The notes beneath the pieces were generated by a model, which was not told the DNA's origin, searched no databases, and was given only the letters and a program-made list of their open reading frames with translations. From assembly GCA_030426325.1 (NCBI GenBank), contig JAUHYO010000002.1, positions 1 to 38,740 on the forward strand: a stretch of DNA of 38,740 bases, given 5' to 3'. The translations under genes and the position numbers were made by a program. Below, one piece after another: positions 1 to 10,601 of this stretch. Source of the DNA: Gammaproteobacteria bacterium (GTDB lineage Bacteria; Pseudomonadota; Gammaproteobacteria; Steroidobacterales; Woeseiaceae). Numbering within the stretch: position 1 is the first letter of the stretch; each line of letters starts with the position of its first letter.

Positions 1-929
1 TGGTGCGCCCAGACAATGAACGACAGGAATGCGATACAGGCCAGTGCGTAAACCATCGAGTCATGGCCAAACAGTTTTTTGCGCGTAAACGTCGGAATGA
101 TTTCTGAAACGACTCCGAAAGCCGGCAGAATCATGATGTACACCTCGGGGTGCCCGAAGAACCAGAAGATGTGCTGGAACATGACCGGATCGCCGCCGCC
201 CGCTGCGAGGAAGAAGCTCGTGCCGAAAAACTGATCGGTCAGCAGCATCGTTACCGCACCGGCAAGAACCGGCATGACGGCGATGAGGAGGTAGGCTGTG
301 ATCAGCCAGGACCAGACGAACATCGGCATTTTCAGCAGCGACATTTCCGGTGCACGCATGTTGATGATCGTGACGATGACATTGATCGCGCCCATGATGG
401 ACGACAGGCCCATCAGGTGAACCGAAAAAATCAGGAATGGGAACGAGTCGCCGGTTTGCAGCACGAGCGGCGGATACATCGTCCAGCCACCTGCCGGCGC
501 TCCACCGGGCATGAGCAAGGTCGAGAGCAGGATGCCGAATGCGACCGGCAGAATCCAGAATGACCAGTTGTTCATTCGTGGCAGCGCCATATCGGGTGCG
601 CCGATCATCATCGGGATCATCCAGTTCGCGAGACCGACAAAGGCTGGCATGACAGCGCCGAAGACCATGATGAGCGCGTGCATCGTCGTCATCTGGTTGA
701 AAAACTCAGGGTGTACGAATTGCAGCCCCGGTATCGCAAGTTCCGAGCGAATGACCATTGCCATTGCACCGCCGATGAAGAACATGGTCAGACTGAAGAC
801 CAGGTACATCGTGCCGATGTCTTTGTGGTTGGTTGAAAACAGCCAGCGACCGATACCCTTGGCCGGTCCGTGGTCGTCGTGGTGGTCGTCGTGCGCGACG
901 ACGGTGTCATTAGTGGTTGCTGTTGTCAT
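1..929 (-). CDS. ctaD: Cytochrome c oxidase subunit I, 3' end truncated by window edge
   Basis: Reverse-strand translation from ATG at 929: [45 protein letters not shown]...[25 protein letters not shown]; heme-copper oxidase subunit I motifs. Open to position 1. Confidence 0.96.
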   Translation of the reverse strand, partial: MTTATTNDTVVAHDDHHDDHGPAKGIGRWLFSTNHKDIGTMYLVFSLTMFFIGGAMAMVIRSELAIPGLQFVHPEFFNQMTTMHALIMVFGAVMPAFVGLANWMIPMMIGAPDMALPRMNNWSFWILPVAFGILLSTLLMPGGAPAGGWTMYPPLVLQTGDSFPFLIFSVHLMGLSSIMGAINVIVTIINMRAPEMSLLKMPMFVWSWLITAYLLIAVMPVLAGAVTMLLTDQFFGTSFFLAAGGGDPVMFQHIFWFFGHPEVYIMILPAFGVVSEIIPTFTRKKLFGHDSMVYALACIAFLSFIVWAH

Positions 930-932
930 TTC

Positions 933-1718
933 TTAAAGCTCCGCGTCTTGGCTGGCAAGCCAGGCCGCAAAGGCCTCGGGCTCGACAACTTCGACAACGA
1001 TTGGCATGTAGCCGTGATCCTTGCCACACAGTTCGGCGCACTGGCCGCGGTAAGTGCCGGTCTCGTTTGCACGGAACCAGGTTTCATTCACCATTCCAGG
1101 AACGGCATCTTTCTTGATTGAAAGCTCAGGCACCCACCAGGAGTGAATGACATCGTTAGCCGTCAGCAGCAGGCGAACTTTTGCGCCGCGCGGAACAACC
1201 ACGGGATTATCGACCTCCAACAGGTAATTCGGCACCGAGAACGGGTCGATTTCAGATTGCTTGCGGCGCGCCTCCAGGCTGGACCGGGCAAGGCTCGAGT
1301 AGAAGTCGACGTTTGAGTCCTGGTACTTGTAATGCCATTTCCACTGGTAGCCGGTGATGACGATGGACAGGTCAGGGTTTCGTGAGTCTTCCATCTTCAC
1401 CATGGTTTCGGCGGTCGGAACGGCCATCAGCACCAGGATTACGACCGGAATCGCGGTCCAGATAATTTCCGCGGTCGTGCTGTGCGAAAACGTTGCAGCC
1501 TCAGCACCTTTGGATTTGCGGTGCTTGATCAGCGAAATGATCATCACGCCGAAAACAACGATGCCAATCGCAACGCACCACCAGAACACCATCATGTGCA
1601 GGTCGTATGTCTCGAGGCTGAGGTCTGTCACGCCTTTGGGCATATTTATCGCCCAGTCGGCTTCCGCTGCACTTGCCAGCGAAAGGCCGAGCAAGCCCAG
1701 GAATAAGTTTCGTATCAT
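933..1718 (-). CDS. coxB: Cytochrome c oxidase subunit II
   Basis: Contains CuA site GTYRGQCAELCGKDHGYMPIVV and N-terminal TM segments; likely start MIRNLFLGLLGLSLA (ORF opens at 1775). Confidence 0.94.
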   Translation of the reverse strand: MIRNLFLGLLGLSLASAAEADWAINMPKGVTDLSLETYDLHMMVFWWCVAIGIVVFGVMIISLIKHRKSKGAEAATFSHSTTAEIIWTAIPVVILVLMAVPTAETMVKMEDSRNPDLSIVITGYQWKWHYKYQDSNVDFYSSLARSSLEARRKQSEIDPFSVPNYLLEVDNPVVVPRGAKVRLLLTANDVIHSWWVPELSIKKDAVPGMVNETWFRANETGTYRGQCAELCGKDHGYMPIVVEVVEPEAFAAWLASQDAEL

Positions 1719-1892
1719 TGATTGTTCACCTTGCGAGCCGCGCAAACGGCTGGGTCGACAGGGACGGCCTGCCAAAAAGCTCGCGAAGTGTACTCAAATA
1801 GGACGGGCCATGCAATCCGGGCTCGCCGAGTGTCTGTCCGTCAATTCTTTATTTTACAGCCACTTAAAGGCTGCTTCGCAGGGCGATTTGCG

Positions 1893-2741
1893 TCATTTTT
1901 TGCGCAGCGGTATCCGGCTCGCGTCAATTCGATAGTTTGCCGGGTCCATTTTGGGGCCCGCGCCCCAGCAGTGAGCGAAAACGAGCTCGAGTTCGACCGC
2001 GATTTTACCATCGAGCATCCCACGCTCGAGCGCCGCCAGCATTCCCTGAAACTTACGCTTGCCGGTCAACGCGCGCGCGCGATCCTGAAGCATATTTCGG
2101 GCACCCGAAGCGCTCAGGTCAGCCAGTAATGCGTCGGTGCTGCTGTAGCTGACCGTCAAGCGGTCGACGTCGAGCACCGGGTCGCGAAGTCCGGCGCTGA
2201 CCAGGCCATCCCCGAGGTTGTGCATGTCCGGAAACCGGCTGACATGCTGGCCGTCGTCGATTTCGCGCCAGGCACGGTCGATCTCCAGCAAGCTGTCAGG
2301 GCCGAGGGTCGCGAACGCGAAAACGCCCCCCTTTCTGAGCACTCTGGCAACTTCGACGAAAACCTCGTCCGGGTTGGTGATCCACGGCAGCAACTGGTTG
2401 CTGAAAACCACGTCAATACTCTCGTTCGCAAACGGCAGTGAGCGAGCGTCCGCCTGTACAAATTCCGACCGGCTGAACCAGGATCTGCGCGCGCGCGCCG
2501 TCTGCACCATGTTTCGCGCGAGGTCGACGCCAACCAGTCGTGCTTTCGGAAAGCGTCTTTTAAGCGATCGCGACGCAGCACCGGTTGCACAGCCGAGGTC
2601 GACGACGGTCTTCGCGTCAATGAGCAGTGGCTCGATGCGCTGCAACAGGCCATCGCGCGTGGCAGTGTGCGCAAAATCAGCACGGTCAAAGGTGCTTGCA
2701 GCACGCTCGAAGCGTCGGCGAATGTGGCGGGTGCTCAACAT
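1893..2741 (-). CDS. bioC: Malonyl-ACP O-methyltransferase (BioC-like SAM methyltransferase)
   Basis: MLSTRHIRRRFERAASTFDRADF...VVDLGCATGAASRSLKRRFP...FSNQLLPWITNPDEVFVEVARVLRKGG; SAM-binding motif and BioC-like N-terminus. ORF could start at 2795. Confidence 0.8.
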   Translation of the reverse strand: MLSTRHIRRRFERAASTFDRADFAHTATRDGLLQRIEPLLIDAKTVVDLGCATGAASRSLKRRFPKARLVGVDLARNMVQTARARRSWFSRSEFVQADARSLPFANESIDVVFSNQLLPWITNPDEVFVEVARVLRKGGVFAFATLGPDSLLEIDRAWREIDDGQHVSRFPDMHNLGDGLVSAGLRDPVLDVDRLTVSYSSTDALLADLSASGARNMLQDRARALTGKRKFQGMLAALERGMLDGKIAVELELVFAHCWGAGPKMDPANYRIDASRIPLRKK

Positions 2742-2824
2742 TCGGGAAACGGTAGCACGCTTTCGCGCGCAATCGCCTGCTTTTGCGAACGGCATATCCT
2801 GGCTTCATCTGCGATGGTGGCGTG

Positions 2825-3451
2825 ATGTTATTGCTCGACTTTCTGGCGCCGAAAAGCTGCGCATTTTGCGGCGTTCTTTCAACTGGCGATGAACACAGTC
2901 TTTGCGTCAACTGTTTCGATGATCTGCCCTGGCGTGTGCCCGCTGCCTCGCCCGCCCCGGGCATTTTTAATTGCAGCCTGTCGATGATGGACTACGCGTT
3001 TCCGGTCGACGTCGCGATCAAGGCGCTGAAGTTCAAACGGCAGCTTTACTATGCGCCGGCCCTGGCCGAAGTGCTGTGCGCGGCGCGCCAGTCCTTGCCA
3101 GCCGACATTGACTCTATTCTGCCGGTGCCGCTGCACTGGCGTCGCAAGACAGTTCGCGGTTTCAACCAGGCCAGCGAACTCGCGGTTCCTGTCGCGCGTG
3201 CTCTGGGCATCAGGATTCTTCGCGGCGTAAAGCGATGCAAGGCACCGCCGTCGCAGTCGGGTCTTGGCGCAACCGAGCGTCGCAAAAATCTGCGGCGGGC
3301 GTTCTCAACCCGGGAACAAGTCGCAAGCAAACACGTCCTGATCATTGATGATGTAGTAACGACCGGCGCGACATTAACCGAGCTCGGCAAGGTGTTGCTC
3401 CGAAACGGCGCCGACAAAGTCAGTGCGCTTACCGTTGCGAGTGCTCGCTAG
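2825..3451 (+). CDS. comF: ComF family protein (phosphoribosyltransferase fold)
   Basis: CAFCG...CVNCF zinc-finger-like N-terminus and PRTase motif HVLIIDDVVTTGATL; ORF opens at 2783, likely start MLLLDFLAPKSC at 2825. Confidence 0.85.
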   Translation: MLLLDFLAPKSCAFCGVLSTGDEHSLCVNCFDDLPWRVPAASPAPGIFNCSLSMMDYAFPVDVAIKALKFKRQLYYAPALAEVLCAARQSLPADIDSILPVPLHWRRKTVRGFNQASELAVPVARALGIRILRGVKRCKAPPSQSGLGATERRKNLRRAFSTREQVASKHVLIIDDVVTTGATLTELGKVLLRNGADKVSALTVASAR

Positions 3452-3455
3452 AAAG

Positions 3456-4001
3456 TCAGCTGCCGCGGAATTTATTGCGTGCCGCGTCCGGACCCATCGA
3501 TACCAGGACCCTGTGAAAAAACGGCTTGATTGCATTGCGTTTGATGAATAGCACGAATGCGGCGAACAGGGCAAACGGTGCGAAAGCGACAAACAGCGCA
3601 ATAAACACGAACACAAATATCAGAATGCGTTTTTGCAGGTATGGCAAAGCGGTAAACAGCAGCCAAAGTGACTTCCAGTCCGTTTCGTTGGATGCAATGC
3701 GGGATCTTGGTCGCGGTCCAGCCTCGGGTTCAGGCGCTGGGTGACTCAATGGGACAGCAAGTGGTGTGACGTCGCTGCTGTGCGAATGCGTGTCGGCAAA
3801 TCGCCGCACCTCATCGTCAATTTCAAGTTGCCGGAGGATGGACCGCGCCTGTCTTGCCTCGATGCTGACCGGGTATCGCCGAATGACACGATTCGCGAGT
3901 CGAATCGCCCGGGAACGGCGCCGCTTTTCGTCCGTGGCGCCCGGCGCCACGTTCTGGAGTTCGAAAAAAGCCTCTTTGATCAGTTCTTCTGCGCTGGCCA
4001 A
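3456..4001 (-). CDS. Uncharacterised protein, soluble N-terminus plus C-terminal hydrophobic segments
   Basis: 181-aa ORF directly downstream of ubiA on the same strand; charged helical N-terminus, Pro-rich linker, then LQKRILIFVFVFIALFVAFAPFALFAAFVLFIKR. Confidence 0.7.
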   Translation of the reverse strand: MASAEELIKEAFFELQNVAPGATDEKRRRSRAIRLANRVIRRYPVSIEARQARSILRQLEIDDEVRRFADTHSHSSDVTPLAVPLSHPAPEPEAGPRPRSRIASNETDWKSLWLLFTALPYLQKRILIFVFVFIALFVAFAPFALFAAFVLFIKRNAIKPFFHRVLVSMGPDAARNKFRGS

Positions 4002-4007
4002 AGCGAC

Positions 4008-4913
4008 TTACCCGGTGGCCGGGTGAAATGTGTAGTGCAGGACAATGCCGATAAACACCACCATACCAATGTAGTGATTGTGCAGAAATGCCGCAAAACA
4101 GCCGGCCGGCTGCCGATCGCGGGCGAGCCACAGGTGATAGGCCATCAATACCGCGGCAACGGCAACCGACAGGTAATACCAGGTACTCAATCCGGCGCGG
4201 ATGCCGATGAGCAGCAAGGCGACGAGCATCAGTGCCTGCAGACCGGCGATGACAAACAAGTCGACTTCGCCAAACAGGATGGCGGTTGATTTGACCCCGA
4301 CCCGGAGGTCGTCTTCCCGATCCACCATCGCGTAGAAGGTGTCGTAAATCACCGCCCAGATCATGGCCGTGCCAAAAACCAGCCAGGCGAGCTCCGGCGT
4401 TTCCGCGGTCTGCGCCGCGAAGGCCATCGGGACGGCCCAGCCAAACGCTGCGCCGAGGATGAACTGCGGAATCGAAATGAAACGCTTGATGAATGGATAA
4501 GTAACAGTCAGCACGGCAGCAACAATAGCGAGCATCTGCGCAGGGCGATTCAGCATTGTTGCCAGCCCGATCGCGATCAGGCTGAGTGCGGTGAACAGGA
4601 TCACTGCTTCGAGCGGCGCTACGGCACCGGACGCGATCGGACGACTTCGGGTTCGTTCGACGTACGGATCAATCTTGCGGTCAACGTAGTCATTCAATAC
4701 GCAGCCGGCGGATCGCATCACGACAACACCGAGCATGAACACGACGAACAAACCCTGGTCCGGACTGCCCTCGCCGGCGAGCCAAAGCGCCCAAAGTGTC
4801 GGCCACAGCAGCAGCCAGATGCCAATGGGTTTGTCGATACGCATCAGCTTGCCGTAATTACGAAGCTGGTTGATGACGTCCGGCGCGAAATTCGGGGCGA
4901 TCAGCTTGTTCAT
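4008..4913 (-). CDS. ubiA: 4-hydroxybenzoate octaprenyltransferase
   Basis: UbiA signatures NDYVDRKIDPYVERTRSRPIASG and DREDDLRVGVKSTAILFG. Confidence 0.94.
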   Translation of the reverse strand: MNKLIAPNFAPDVINQLRNYGKLMRIDKPIGIWLLLWPTLWALWLAGEGSPDQGLFVVFMLGVVVMRSAGCVLNDYVDRKIDPYVERTRSRPIASGAVAPLEAVILFTALSLIAIGLATMLNRPAQMLAIVAAVLTVTYPFIKRFISIPQFILGAAFGWAVPMAFAAQTAETPELAWLVFGTAMIWAVIYDTFYAMVDREDDLRVGVKSTAILFGEVDLFVIAGLQALMLVALLLIGIRAGLSTWYYLSVAVAAVLMAYHLWLARDRQPAGCFAAFLHNHYIGMVVFIGIVLHYTFHPATG

Positions 4914-4922
4914 GCGCGAAGT

Positions 4923-7016
4923 TTACACTTTCCCGTATCGGCTGGCGTCACCGAGCCAGCGACGAACGATTGCAGCGGCGATCGATCCGGATTCTCGTGC
5001 AATGACTTCCGCCGTTTTCTGTACCTGTGGCATCAATGCCGCATCGCGAACGAGATTGGCAATGCGATATTCGGGCAGCCCGGTCTGCCGAGTGCCGAGC
5101 AATTCGCCCGGCCCGCGCAATTCAAGATCACGCTGTGCAACGACAAAGCCGTCGTTGGTGTCTCGCAGAACGCCGAGCCGTTCTTTTGCGATGCGCCCGA
5201 GAGGCGACTTGTAAAGCAATACGCAGTGACTCTGCGCTGCACCGCGTCCAACGCGACCACGCAGCTGATGCAATTGCGACAGCCCCATTCGCTCCGCGTT
5301 CTCGATGATCATCAGGCTCGCATTGGGCACATCGACACCCACTTCGATGACGGTTGTCGCGACCAGCAACTGGATGCGCCCCTCCTTGAAAGCACTCATG
5401 CCGCGCTCTTTCTCCGCCGGACGCATGCGGCCGTGAACGAGCCCGACACGCAAGTCCGGCAGCGCCTCGGTCAGCATCGCGTAACTGGCTTCGGCTGCCT
5501 GGTAGTCGAGTACGTCGGATTCCTCAATGAGCGGGCAGACCCAGTACGCCTGCTGCCCCGATTCGCAGGCTGATCGCACGCGTTCAACAACTTCGCTGCG
5601 CCGAGAGTCGGGAATCGCGATGGTTGTAACGGGCTGCCGGCCGGGCGGCAGCTCATCGATGATCGAGGTGTCGAGATCCGCGTAGGCGGCCATCGCGAGC
5701 GTACGTGGTATCGGCGTTGCGGTCATGACGAGCTGGTGCGGGTGAACGCCCTCCGACACGCCCTTCTCGCGCAATGCCATGCGCTGGTGAACGCCAAAGC
5801 GATGTTGCTCATCAATGACGACAAGGCCGAGGCGGTGGAAGTCGACGCCCTCCTGGAACAAGGCATGGGTGCCCACAACCAGTTGCGCGGATCCGCCTTT
5901 TATAGCTTCGAGCGATTCCCGTCGTGCCACAACTCGCTGACTTCCGCTGAGCCAGGCCGGTTCGATGCCGAGTGGACGAAACCAGTCGGAAAAGCTGCGC
6001 CAGTGTTGCTCGGCAAGAATTTCGGTGGGCGCCATGATGGCAGCCTGCACGCCGCAGGCGATCGCCTTCAGACAGGCAATGGCGGCCACAACAGTCTTGC
6101 CCGAACCGACATCACCCTGGATCAGGCGCATCATCGGGTGCGGTTCGGACAGGTCGCCGAGAATTTCGTCGACAACGCGTTGTTGCGCGCCGGTCAGTTT
6201 GAAAGGCAGCGATTCAATGAAGCCGCCGACGTCGTCATCGCCGTTCGCCAGCGCGAGTGCGCCCTGGGTTGCTGCAAGTGTTCGCACTTTGCGCAAACTC
6301 AAGTAGTGCGCGAGCAGCTCCTCGAATGCCAGGCGCTGCTGGCAGGGATGAGTGCCCGCGAGCATCTGCTGCACATCAGCGTCCGGCGGCGGCCGGTGCA
6401 AATACCGAATGGCATCGGCCAGCGAGGGCATGCCGAGTTTCTCGGTAACGGTCCTGGGCAGGAGCTCGCGCGGCGGTGAACGAGTCATTTGTTGCAACGC
6501 CTGTTCGGTGAGATTGCGAAGCCGCCCTTGCTGGACGCCCTCGGTGGCCGGATATATGGGGGTTAGAGAATCACTGGTTACCGCGTCCTGGTCTTTCTTC
6601 AGGACGCGGTACTCTGGATGGATGATCTCGAAACCCTTCTGTCCGCGCCGTATCTCGCCATAACACGTGACGTGTACCCCAACCTGAAACTGAGCCTGTT
6701 GCTGTTTCGAAAAATGAAAAAACCGGAGCGTCAACTGGCCGCTGCCGTCACCGATTCGTACGAGCAAGTTGCGGCGTCCGCGAAAAACCGTTTCTGCAAG
6801 TAAGACCTCGCCGGTGACCAGGCTTCGCATCCCAGCCTCAAGTGCGCCGATCCTGACGAGCTGCGTTCGATCTTCGTAACGCAGCGGCAACAGGAAAAGG
6901 AGGTCGTCGACGCGATGCAGGCCGAGCTTCTCGAGTTTTTTTGCAAGCGCCGGACCGACGCCTTTCAGTTCGGTAAGCGGTGAATCAGATTGCAATGACG
7001 GCATCTGCCTCGACAT
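4923..7016 (-). CDS. recG: ATP-dependent DNA helicase RecG
   Basis: [48 protein letters not shown]; full-length 697 aa. Start could be 7004. Confidence 0.97.
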   Translation of the reverse strand: MSRQMPSLQSDSPLTELKGVGPALAKKLEKLGLHRVDDLLFLLPLRYEDRTQLVRIGALEAGMRSLVTGEVLLAETVFRGRRNLLVRIGDGSGQLTLRFFHFSKQQQAQFQVGVHVTCYGEIRRGQKGFEIIHPEYRVLKKDQDAVTSDSLTPIYPATEGVQQGRLRNLTEQALQQMTRSPPRELLPRTVTEKLGMPSLADAIRYLHRPPPDADVQQMLAGTHPCQQRLAFEELLAHYLSLRKVRTLAATQGALALANGDDDVGGFIESLPFKLTGAQQRVVDEILGDLSEPHPMMRLIQGDVGSGKTVVAAIACLKAIACGVQAAIMAPTEILAEQHWRSFSDWFRPLGIEPAWLSGSQRVVARRESLEAIKGGSAQLVVGTHALFQEGVDFHRLGLVVIDEQHRFGVHQRMALREKGVSEGVHPHQLVMTATPIPRTLAMAAYADLDTSIIDELPPGRQPVTTIAIPDSRRSEVVERVRSACESGQQAYWVCPLIEESDVLDYQAAEASYAMLTEALPDLRVGLVHGRMRPAEKERGMSAFKEGRIQLLVATTVIEVGVDVPNASLMIIENAERMGLSQLHQLRGRVGRGAAQSHCVLLYKSPLGRIAKERLGVLRDTNDGFVVAQRDLELRGPGELLGTRQTGLPEYRIANLVRDAALMPQVQKTAEVIARESGSIAAAIVRRWLGDASRYGKV

Positions 7017-7365
7017 CTGCGCCTTTTGGCAGCGCGGCGACGCCTACTGCCGCACGGGCCGGATACGGCTTCTCAAAATAGCGCTCCATGACCGAATTGA
7101 CTGTCGCAAAATTGCCGAGGTCGGTCAGAAAAACGGTGATCTTCACCGCGTCGTTCAAGGTGCCGCCAGCCGCTTCGGCCACTGCTTTCAAGTTTTCGAA
7201 AACCTGAACTGTGCGTGCCTCGAAGTCACCTTCGATAATCTCGCCCGTTGCCGGAACCATCGGAATCTGGCCCGATAGAAAAACCAGGTTGCCTGCGACA
7301 GCTGCCTGGGAATAGGTCCCGATGGCCGCCGGTGCGTTGTCACTGTGTACTGCTTTCTTGCCCAT
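6985..7365 (-). CDS. ridA: RidA family enamine/imine deaminase
   Basis: [29 protein letters not shown]...[13 protein letters not shown]...[29 protein letters not shown]. Confidence 0.93.
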   Translation of the reverse strand: MGKKAVHSDNAPAAIGTYSQAAVAGNLVFLSGQIPMVPATGEIIEGDFEARTVQVFENLKAVAEAAGGTLNDAVKITVFLTDLGNFATVNSVMERYFEKPYPARAAVGVAALPKGADVEADAVIAI

Positions 7366-7379
7366 CTATTCTTCCTGTT

Positions 7380-9536
7380 TTATGCGCATTCACGCGAAAC
7401 GCGAATGACGTTCTTCATGTTGCGCACGCTGCGCATGATTTTTGCGAGATGCACGCGATCCTTCACCAGCAGCAGGAACGACAGTACGGAACAGTCTTCG
7501 TGGCGTCCGAGTACCGATACCTGTTCGATATTCGATTTGCAATCGGCAATGGTCGCTGCAACTTCTGCGAGAACACCTGGCTTGTTTCGGGTATCGATGT
7601 GTACCAGCGTTGAAAAATCACGATCAATATCCTTTTCCCAGCTGACCGTAATCCATTTGTCCGGTTGTTTGCGAAAATTCGAAAGGTTGCCGCACTGGTT
7701 GCGATGAATTACGACGCCACGACCCGCCGTCAGGTAACCCATGACCGGGTCACCCGGGATCGGGTGGCAGCACTTCGCATAGGTGACAACCATGCCCTCG
7801 GTTCCCGCGATGACCAGCGAGGCTTCCTTGGGTTCCGTTTGCGACGCGTCACCGACACCAACCAGGATTCGCGCGGTCAGAGGTGCGAGTCGCTCACCCA
7901 GTCCAACCTGCTCGAAGAGCTCGTTGCTGTTGTTCAGGCCGAGTTCCTCAAGCGCTTCCGACATGCGGATCTTGCCGACCTTGCGCAATGAGGCGCCAAG
8001 GTCTTTCAGGGCCCGGTCGAGGAGCCGTTTGCCAAGATCGACCGATTCCGTCGAACGCAGGTTCTTCATGTGATGGCGAATTGCCGTTCTGGCCTTGGCG
8101 GTTCGCACAAACGTCAGCCAATTCGGATTGGGTCTCGCCCCTTTCGAGGTAATGATCTCGACGGTCTGGCTGTTGTGCAATTCAGTGCGCAGCGGTACCA
8201 ATCCGCGATTCACTTTGGCCGCGACACAGCGATCGCCGATATCGGTATGCACGGCATAGGCGAAATCAACGGTAGTCGCGCCTTTCGGCAGCGGCATGAT
8301 GTCGCCCTTTGGCGTGAAGACGTAGATCTTGTCAGGGAAGAGATCGACCTTGACGCTTTCGAGGAACTCCTCTGAGGTTCCGATCTGCTGCATCTCTTCG
8401 AGGTTAGACAACCACTCGCGTGTGCGGCGCTGCGGACTCGCGTCGGATTTCTCGTCGGCCTTGTATATCCAGTGCGATGCGACACCGGATTCGGCGAGAC
8501 GGTCCATGTCACGGGTTCGAATCTGTACTTCCAGCGGCAATCCCTTTGGCCCGAACAGCGTTGTGTGCAGTGATTGATAGCCATTGATGCGCGGAATGGC
8601 AATGTAATCCTTGAAGCGCCCCGGCATCGGTTTGTACAGCCCGTGCACGATGCCGAGGATCTGGTAGCAGGTATTGACGTCCGTAGCGACAATTCGAAAA
8701 CCGTACACGTCGACGATGTCGGACAGCTGGCGCCGTTTCCCCGACATTTTCTTGTAAATACTGTAGAGGTGCTTTTGCCGGCCGAAAACCTCGGCGCTGA
8801 TGCCCTCATCCGCCATTGCGTCGACAAACTCTTCGGAAATCTTTTTGACAATCTGTTTCTGACTGCCCTGGCTCTTCTTCAGCGCAGCCTCAAGCACCCG
8901 GTAGCGAAACGGGTGCAGGTGTTTGAAGCTCAGGTCTTCAAGCTGCACTTTCATACGATTGATACCGAGCCGATTCGCGATTGGCGCGTAGATGTCGAGT
9001 GTTTCACGCGCAATGCGTTTTCTCTTGGCGGCCGGCATGGCGCCGAGTGTTTGCATGTTATGCAATCGATCCGCGAGCTTGACGAGAATGACGCGAATGT
9101 CTTCGATCATTGCCAGCATCATTTTGCGAAAGCTTTCGGCCTGGGCTTCCGCGTGGCTGCGAAATTCGATTTGATCGAGTTTACTGACGCCGTCAACAAG
9201 CAAAGCGACTTCACTGCCGAATTTTTCGCTTATTTCATCAAGCGAGGCAGACGTATCTTCAACTGTGTCGTGCAGGATCGCCGCTATGATGGCCTCGGCG
9301 TCGAGATGCATCTCGGCAAGTTCCTGGGCGACGGCAATCGGGTGGGTAATGTAGGCCTCGCCCGTCTTTCGCTTTTGGCCCGAATGCGCGTCGGCACCAA
9401 ACTCGTAGGCGGCCGTTATCGACGCCAGCTGTTCCTCGGGCAGGTAGGATGAAAGTGTATCGATCAGCCGCCGCACGCCGTGGTCGCGGCGGTGCGCACC
9501 CGGCAGTCTGGCAAGAATAGTAGCGGCGTAGTCCAT
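7380..9536 (-). CDS. spoT: Bifunctional (p)ppGpp synthetase/hydrolase (SpoT/RelA family)
   Basis: HD hydrolase motif ILHDTVEDT, synthetase segment RFKDYIAIPRINGYQSLHTTLFGPKG...EVQIRT, TGS and C-terminal ACT domains. Confidence 0.96.
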   Translation of the reverse strand: MDYAATILARLPGAHRRDHGVRRLIDTLSSYLPEEQLASITAAYEFGADAHSGQKRKTGEAYITHPIAVAQELAEMHLDAEAIIAAILHDTVEDTSASLDEISEKFGSEVALLVDGVSKLDQIEFRSHAEAQAESFRKMMLAMIEDIRVILVKLADRLHNMQTLGAMPAAKRKRIARETLDIYAPIANRLGINRMKVQLEDLSFKHLHPFRYRVLEAALKKSQGSQKQIVKKISEEFVDAMADEGISAEVFGRQKHLYSIYKKMSGKRRQLSDIVDVYGFRIVATDVNTCYQILGIVHGLYKPMPGRFKDYIAIPRINGYQSLHTTLFGPKGLPLEVQIRTRDMDRLAESGVASHWIYKADEKSDASPQRRTREWLSNLEEMQQIGTSEEFLESVKVDLFPDKIYVFTPKGDIMPLPKGATTVDFAYAVHTDIGDRCVAAKVNRGLVPLRTELHNSQTVEIITSKGARPNPNWLTFVRTAKARTAIRHHMKNLRSTESVDLGKRLLDRALKDLGASLRKVGKIRMSEALEELGLNNSNELFEQVGLGERLAPLTARILVGVGDASQTEPKEASLVIAGTEGMVVTYAKCCHPIPGDPVMGYLTAGRGVVIHRNQCGNLSNFRKQPDKWITVSWEKDIDRDFSTLVHIDTRNKPGVLAEVAATIADCKSNIEQVSVLGRHEDCSVLSFLLLVKDRVHLAKIMRSVRNMKNVIRVSRECA

Positions 9537-9584
9537 GCCTCGATCATACCGCGGTGATCAAGGGTTAACAGGGCCTAGTTGACG

Positions 9585-9866
9585 CTAGTCGCCAATTGAA
9601 ATTCCGCGAACCGGCAGGACGTCTTCGGCGGCCTCGGCCTGCAGCAGGTCTTCAGTGACCGGCTCTTCGATTTCTTCCAGAATCGATGGCGAAACAAGAC
9701 CCTCGGCAATCTCGCGCAATGCGATGACTGTCGGCTTGTCATTTTCAAGATCAACCAGTGGATCGGCACCGTGGGCAACCCGGCGCGCACGCTTGGCGGC
9801 AACCAGCACCATCTCAAAAATGTTATCGATGTTCTTGAGGCAATCTTCAACTGTAATTCGGGCCAT
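9585..9866 (-). CDS. rpoZ: DNA-directed RNA polymerase omega subunit
   Basis: [56 protein letters not shown]; located between gmk and spoT. Confidence 0.96.
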   Translation of the reverse strand: MARITVEDCLKNIDNIFEMVLVAAKRARRVAHGADPLVDLENDKPTVIALREIAEGLVSPSILEEIEEPVTEDLLQAEAAEDVLPVRGISIGD

Positions 9867-9968
9867 GATCGATTCCTGTTGCCGGGTTGTTCCCGGGGCT
9901 TTGAATAAGGGGCGCGAGTCTACGGGAAGCGGGCAGCAGCACGCGACTATATATAAGAAAACGTTATA

Positions 9969-10592
9969 TCAGTCGCCGCGGACAATGCGCGAAACCTTGC
10001 GCCGTAAGGCCCGGTTCTTCGTCGAGGTTGCCTCGCCCCTGCCCTGGAGCACGGCTTCGAGCTGGGATACGGCCGTGCCGAGATCGTCATTAATAATGAC
10101 GTGGTCAAATTCGTTCCAGTGCGACATATCGCTCCGCGCATCGCGAAGACGACGTTCGATGACCTCCTCGCTGTCCGTACGCCGGTTTCGCAGTCGGCGT
10201 TCAAGCTCATCGATTGATGGCGGCAGGATGAATACGCTGACGCAGTCCGGCATTGACTCGCGGACCTGCCGGGCGCCCTGCCAGTCGATTTCGAGAACCA
10301 CGCTTCGGTTGTCGGCGAGATGCCGTTCAACCTGGCTGCGACTGGTGGCGTAGTAGTTGTCGAACACCTCGGCAAACTCGAGCATCTCACCGGCGTCCTT
10401 GAGCCGCATGAACTCTTCTTCGCTGACGAACAGGTAGTCCACCTCGTTGGCTTCGTTTCTGCGCGGCTCACGGGTCGTATAGGAAATCGAAAAGCGAAGC
10501 TCCGGGTGTTTCGTGACGATTGCATGCACGAGGGTCGTTTTGCCGGCGCCCGACGGGGCGGCGAAAACAAACAGCTTGCCTTTTTCCGTCAT
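9969..10592 (-). CDS. gmk: Guanylate kinase
   Basis: P-loop FAAPSGAGKTTLV, SYTTREPRRNE, EIDWQGARQVRE. Confidence 0.97.
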   Translation of the reverse strand: MTEKGKLFVFAAPSGAGKTTLVHAIVTKHPELRFSISYTTREPRRNEANEVDYLFVSEEEFMRLKDAGEMLEFAEVFDNYYATSRSQVERHLADNRSVVLEIDWQGARQVRESMPDCVSVFILPPSIDELERRLRNRRTDSEEVIERRLRDARSDMSHWNEFDHVIINDDLGTAVSQLEAVLQGRGEATSTKNRALRRKVSRIVRGD

Positions 10593-10601
10593 CAGCCGGC
10601 C

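Noticed and set aside
870-929. His/Asp-rich HDDHHDDH N-terminus of CtaD as a novel metal-binding feature
   Set aside because: His-rich N-terminal tails are, to my knowledge, common in proteobacterial cytochrome oxidase subunit I; not distinctive.
8574-9452. 292-aa plus-strand ORF antisense to spoT
   Set aside because: Shadow ORF; spoT supported by catalytic motifs.
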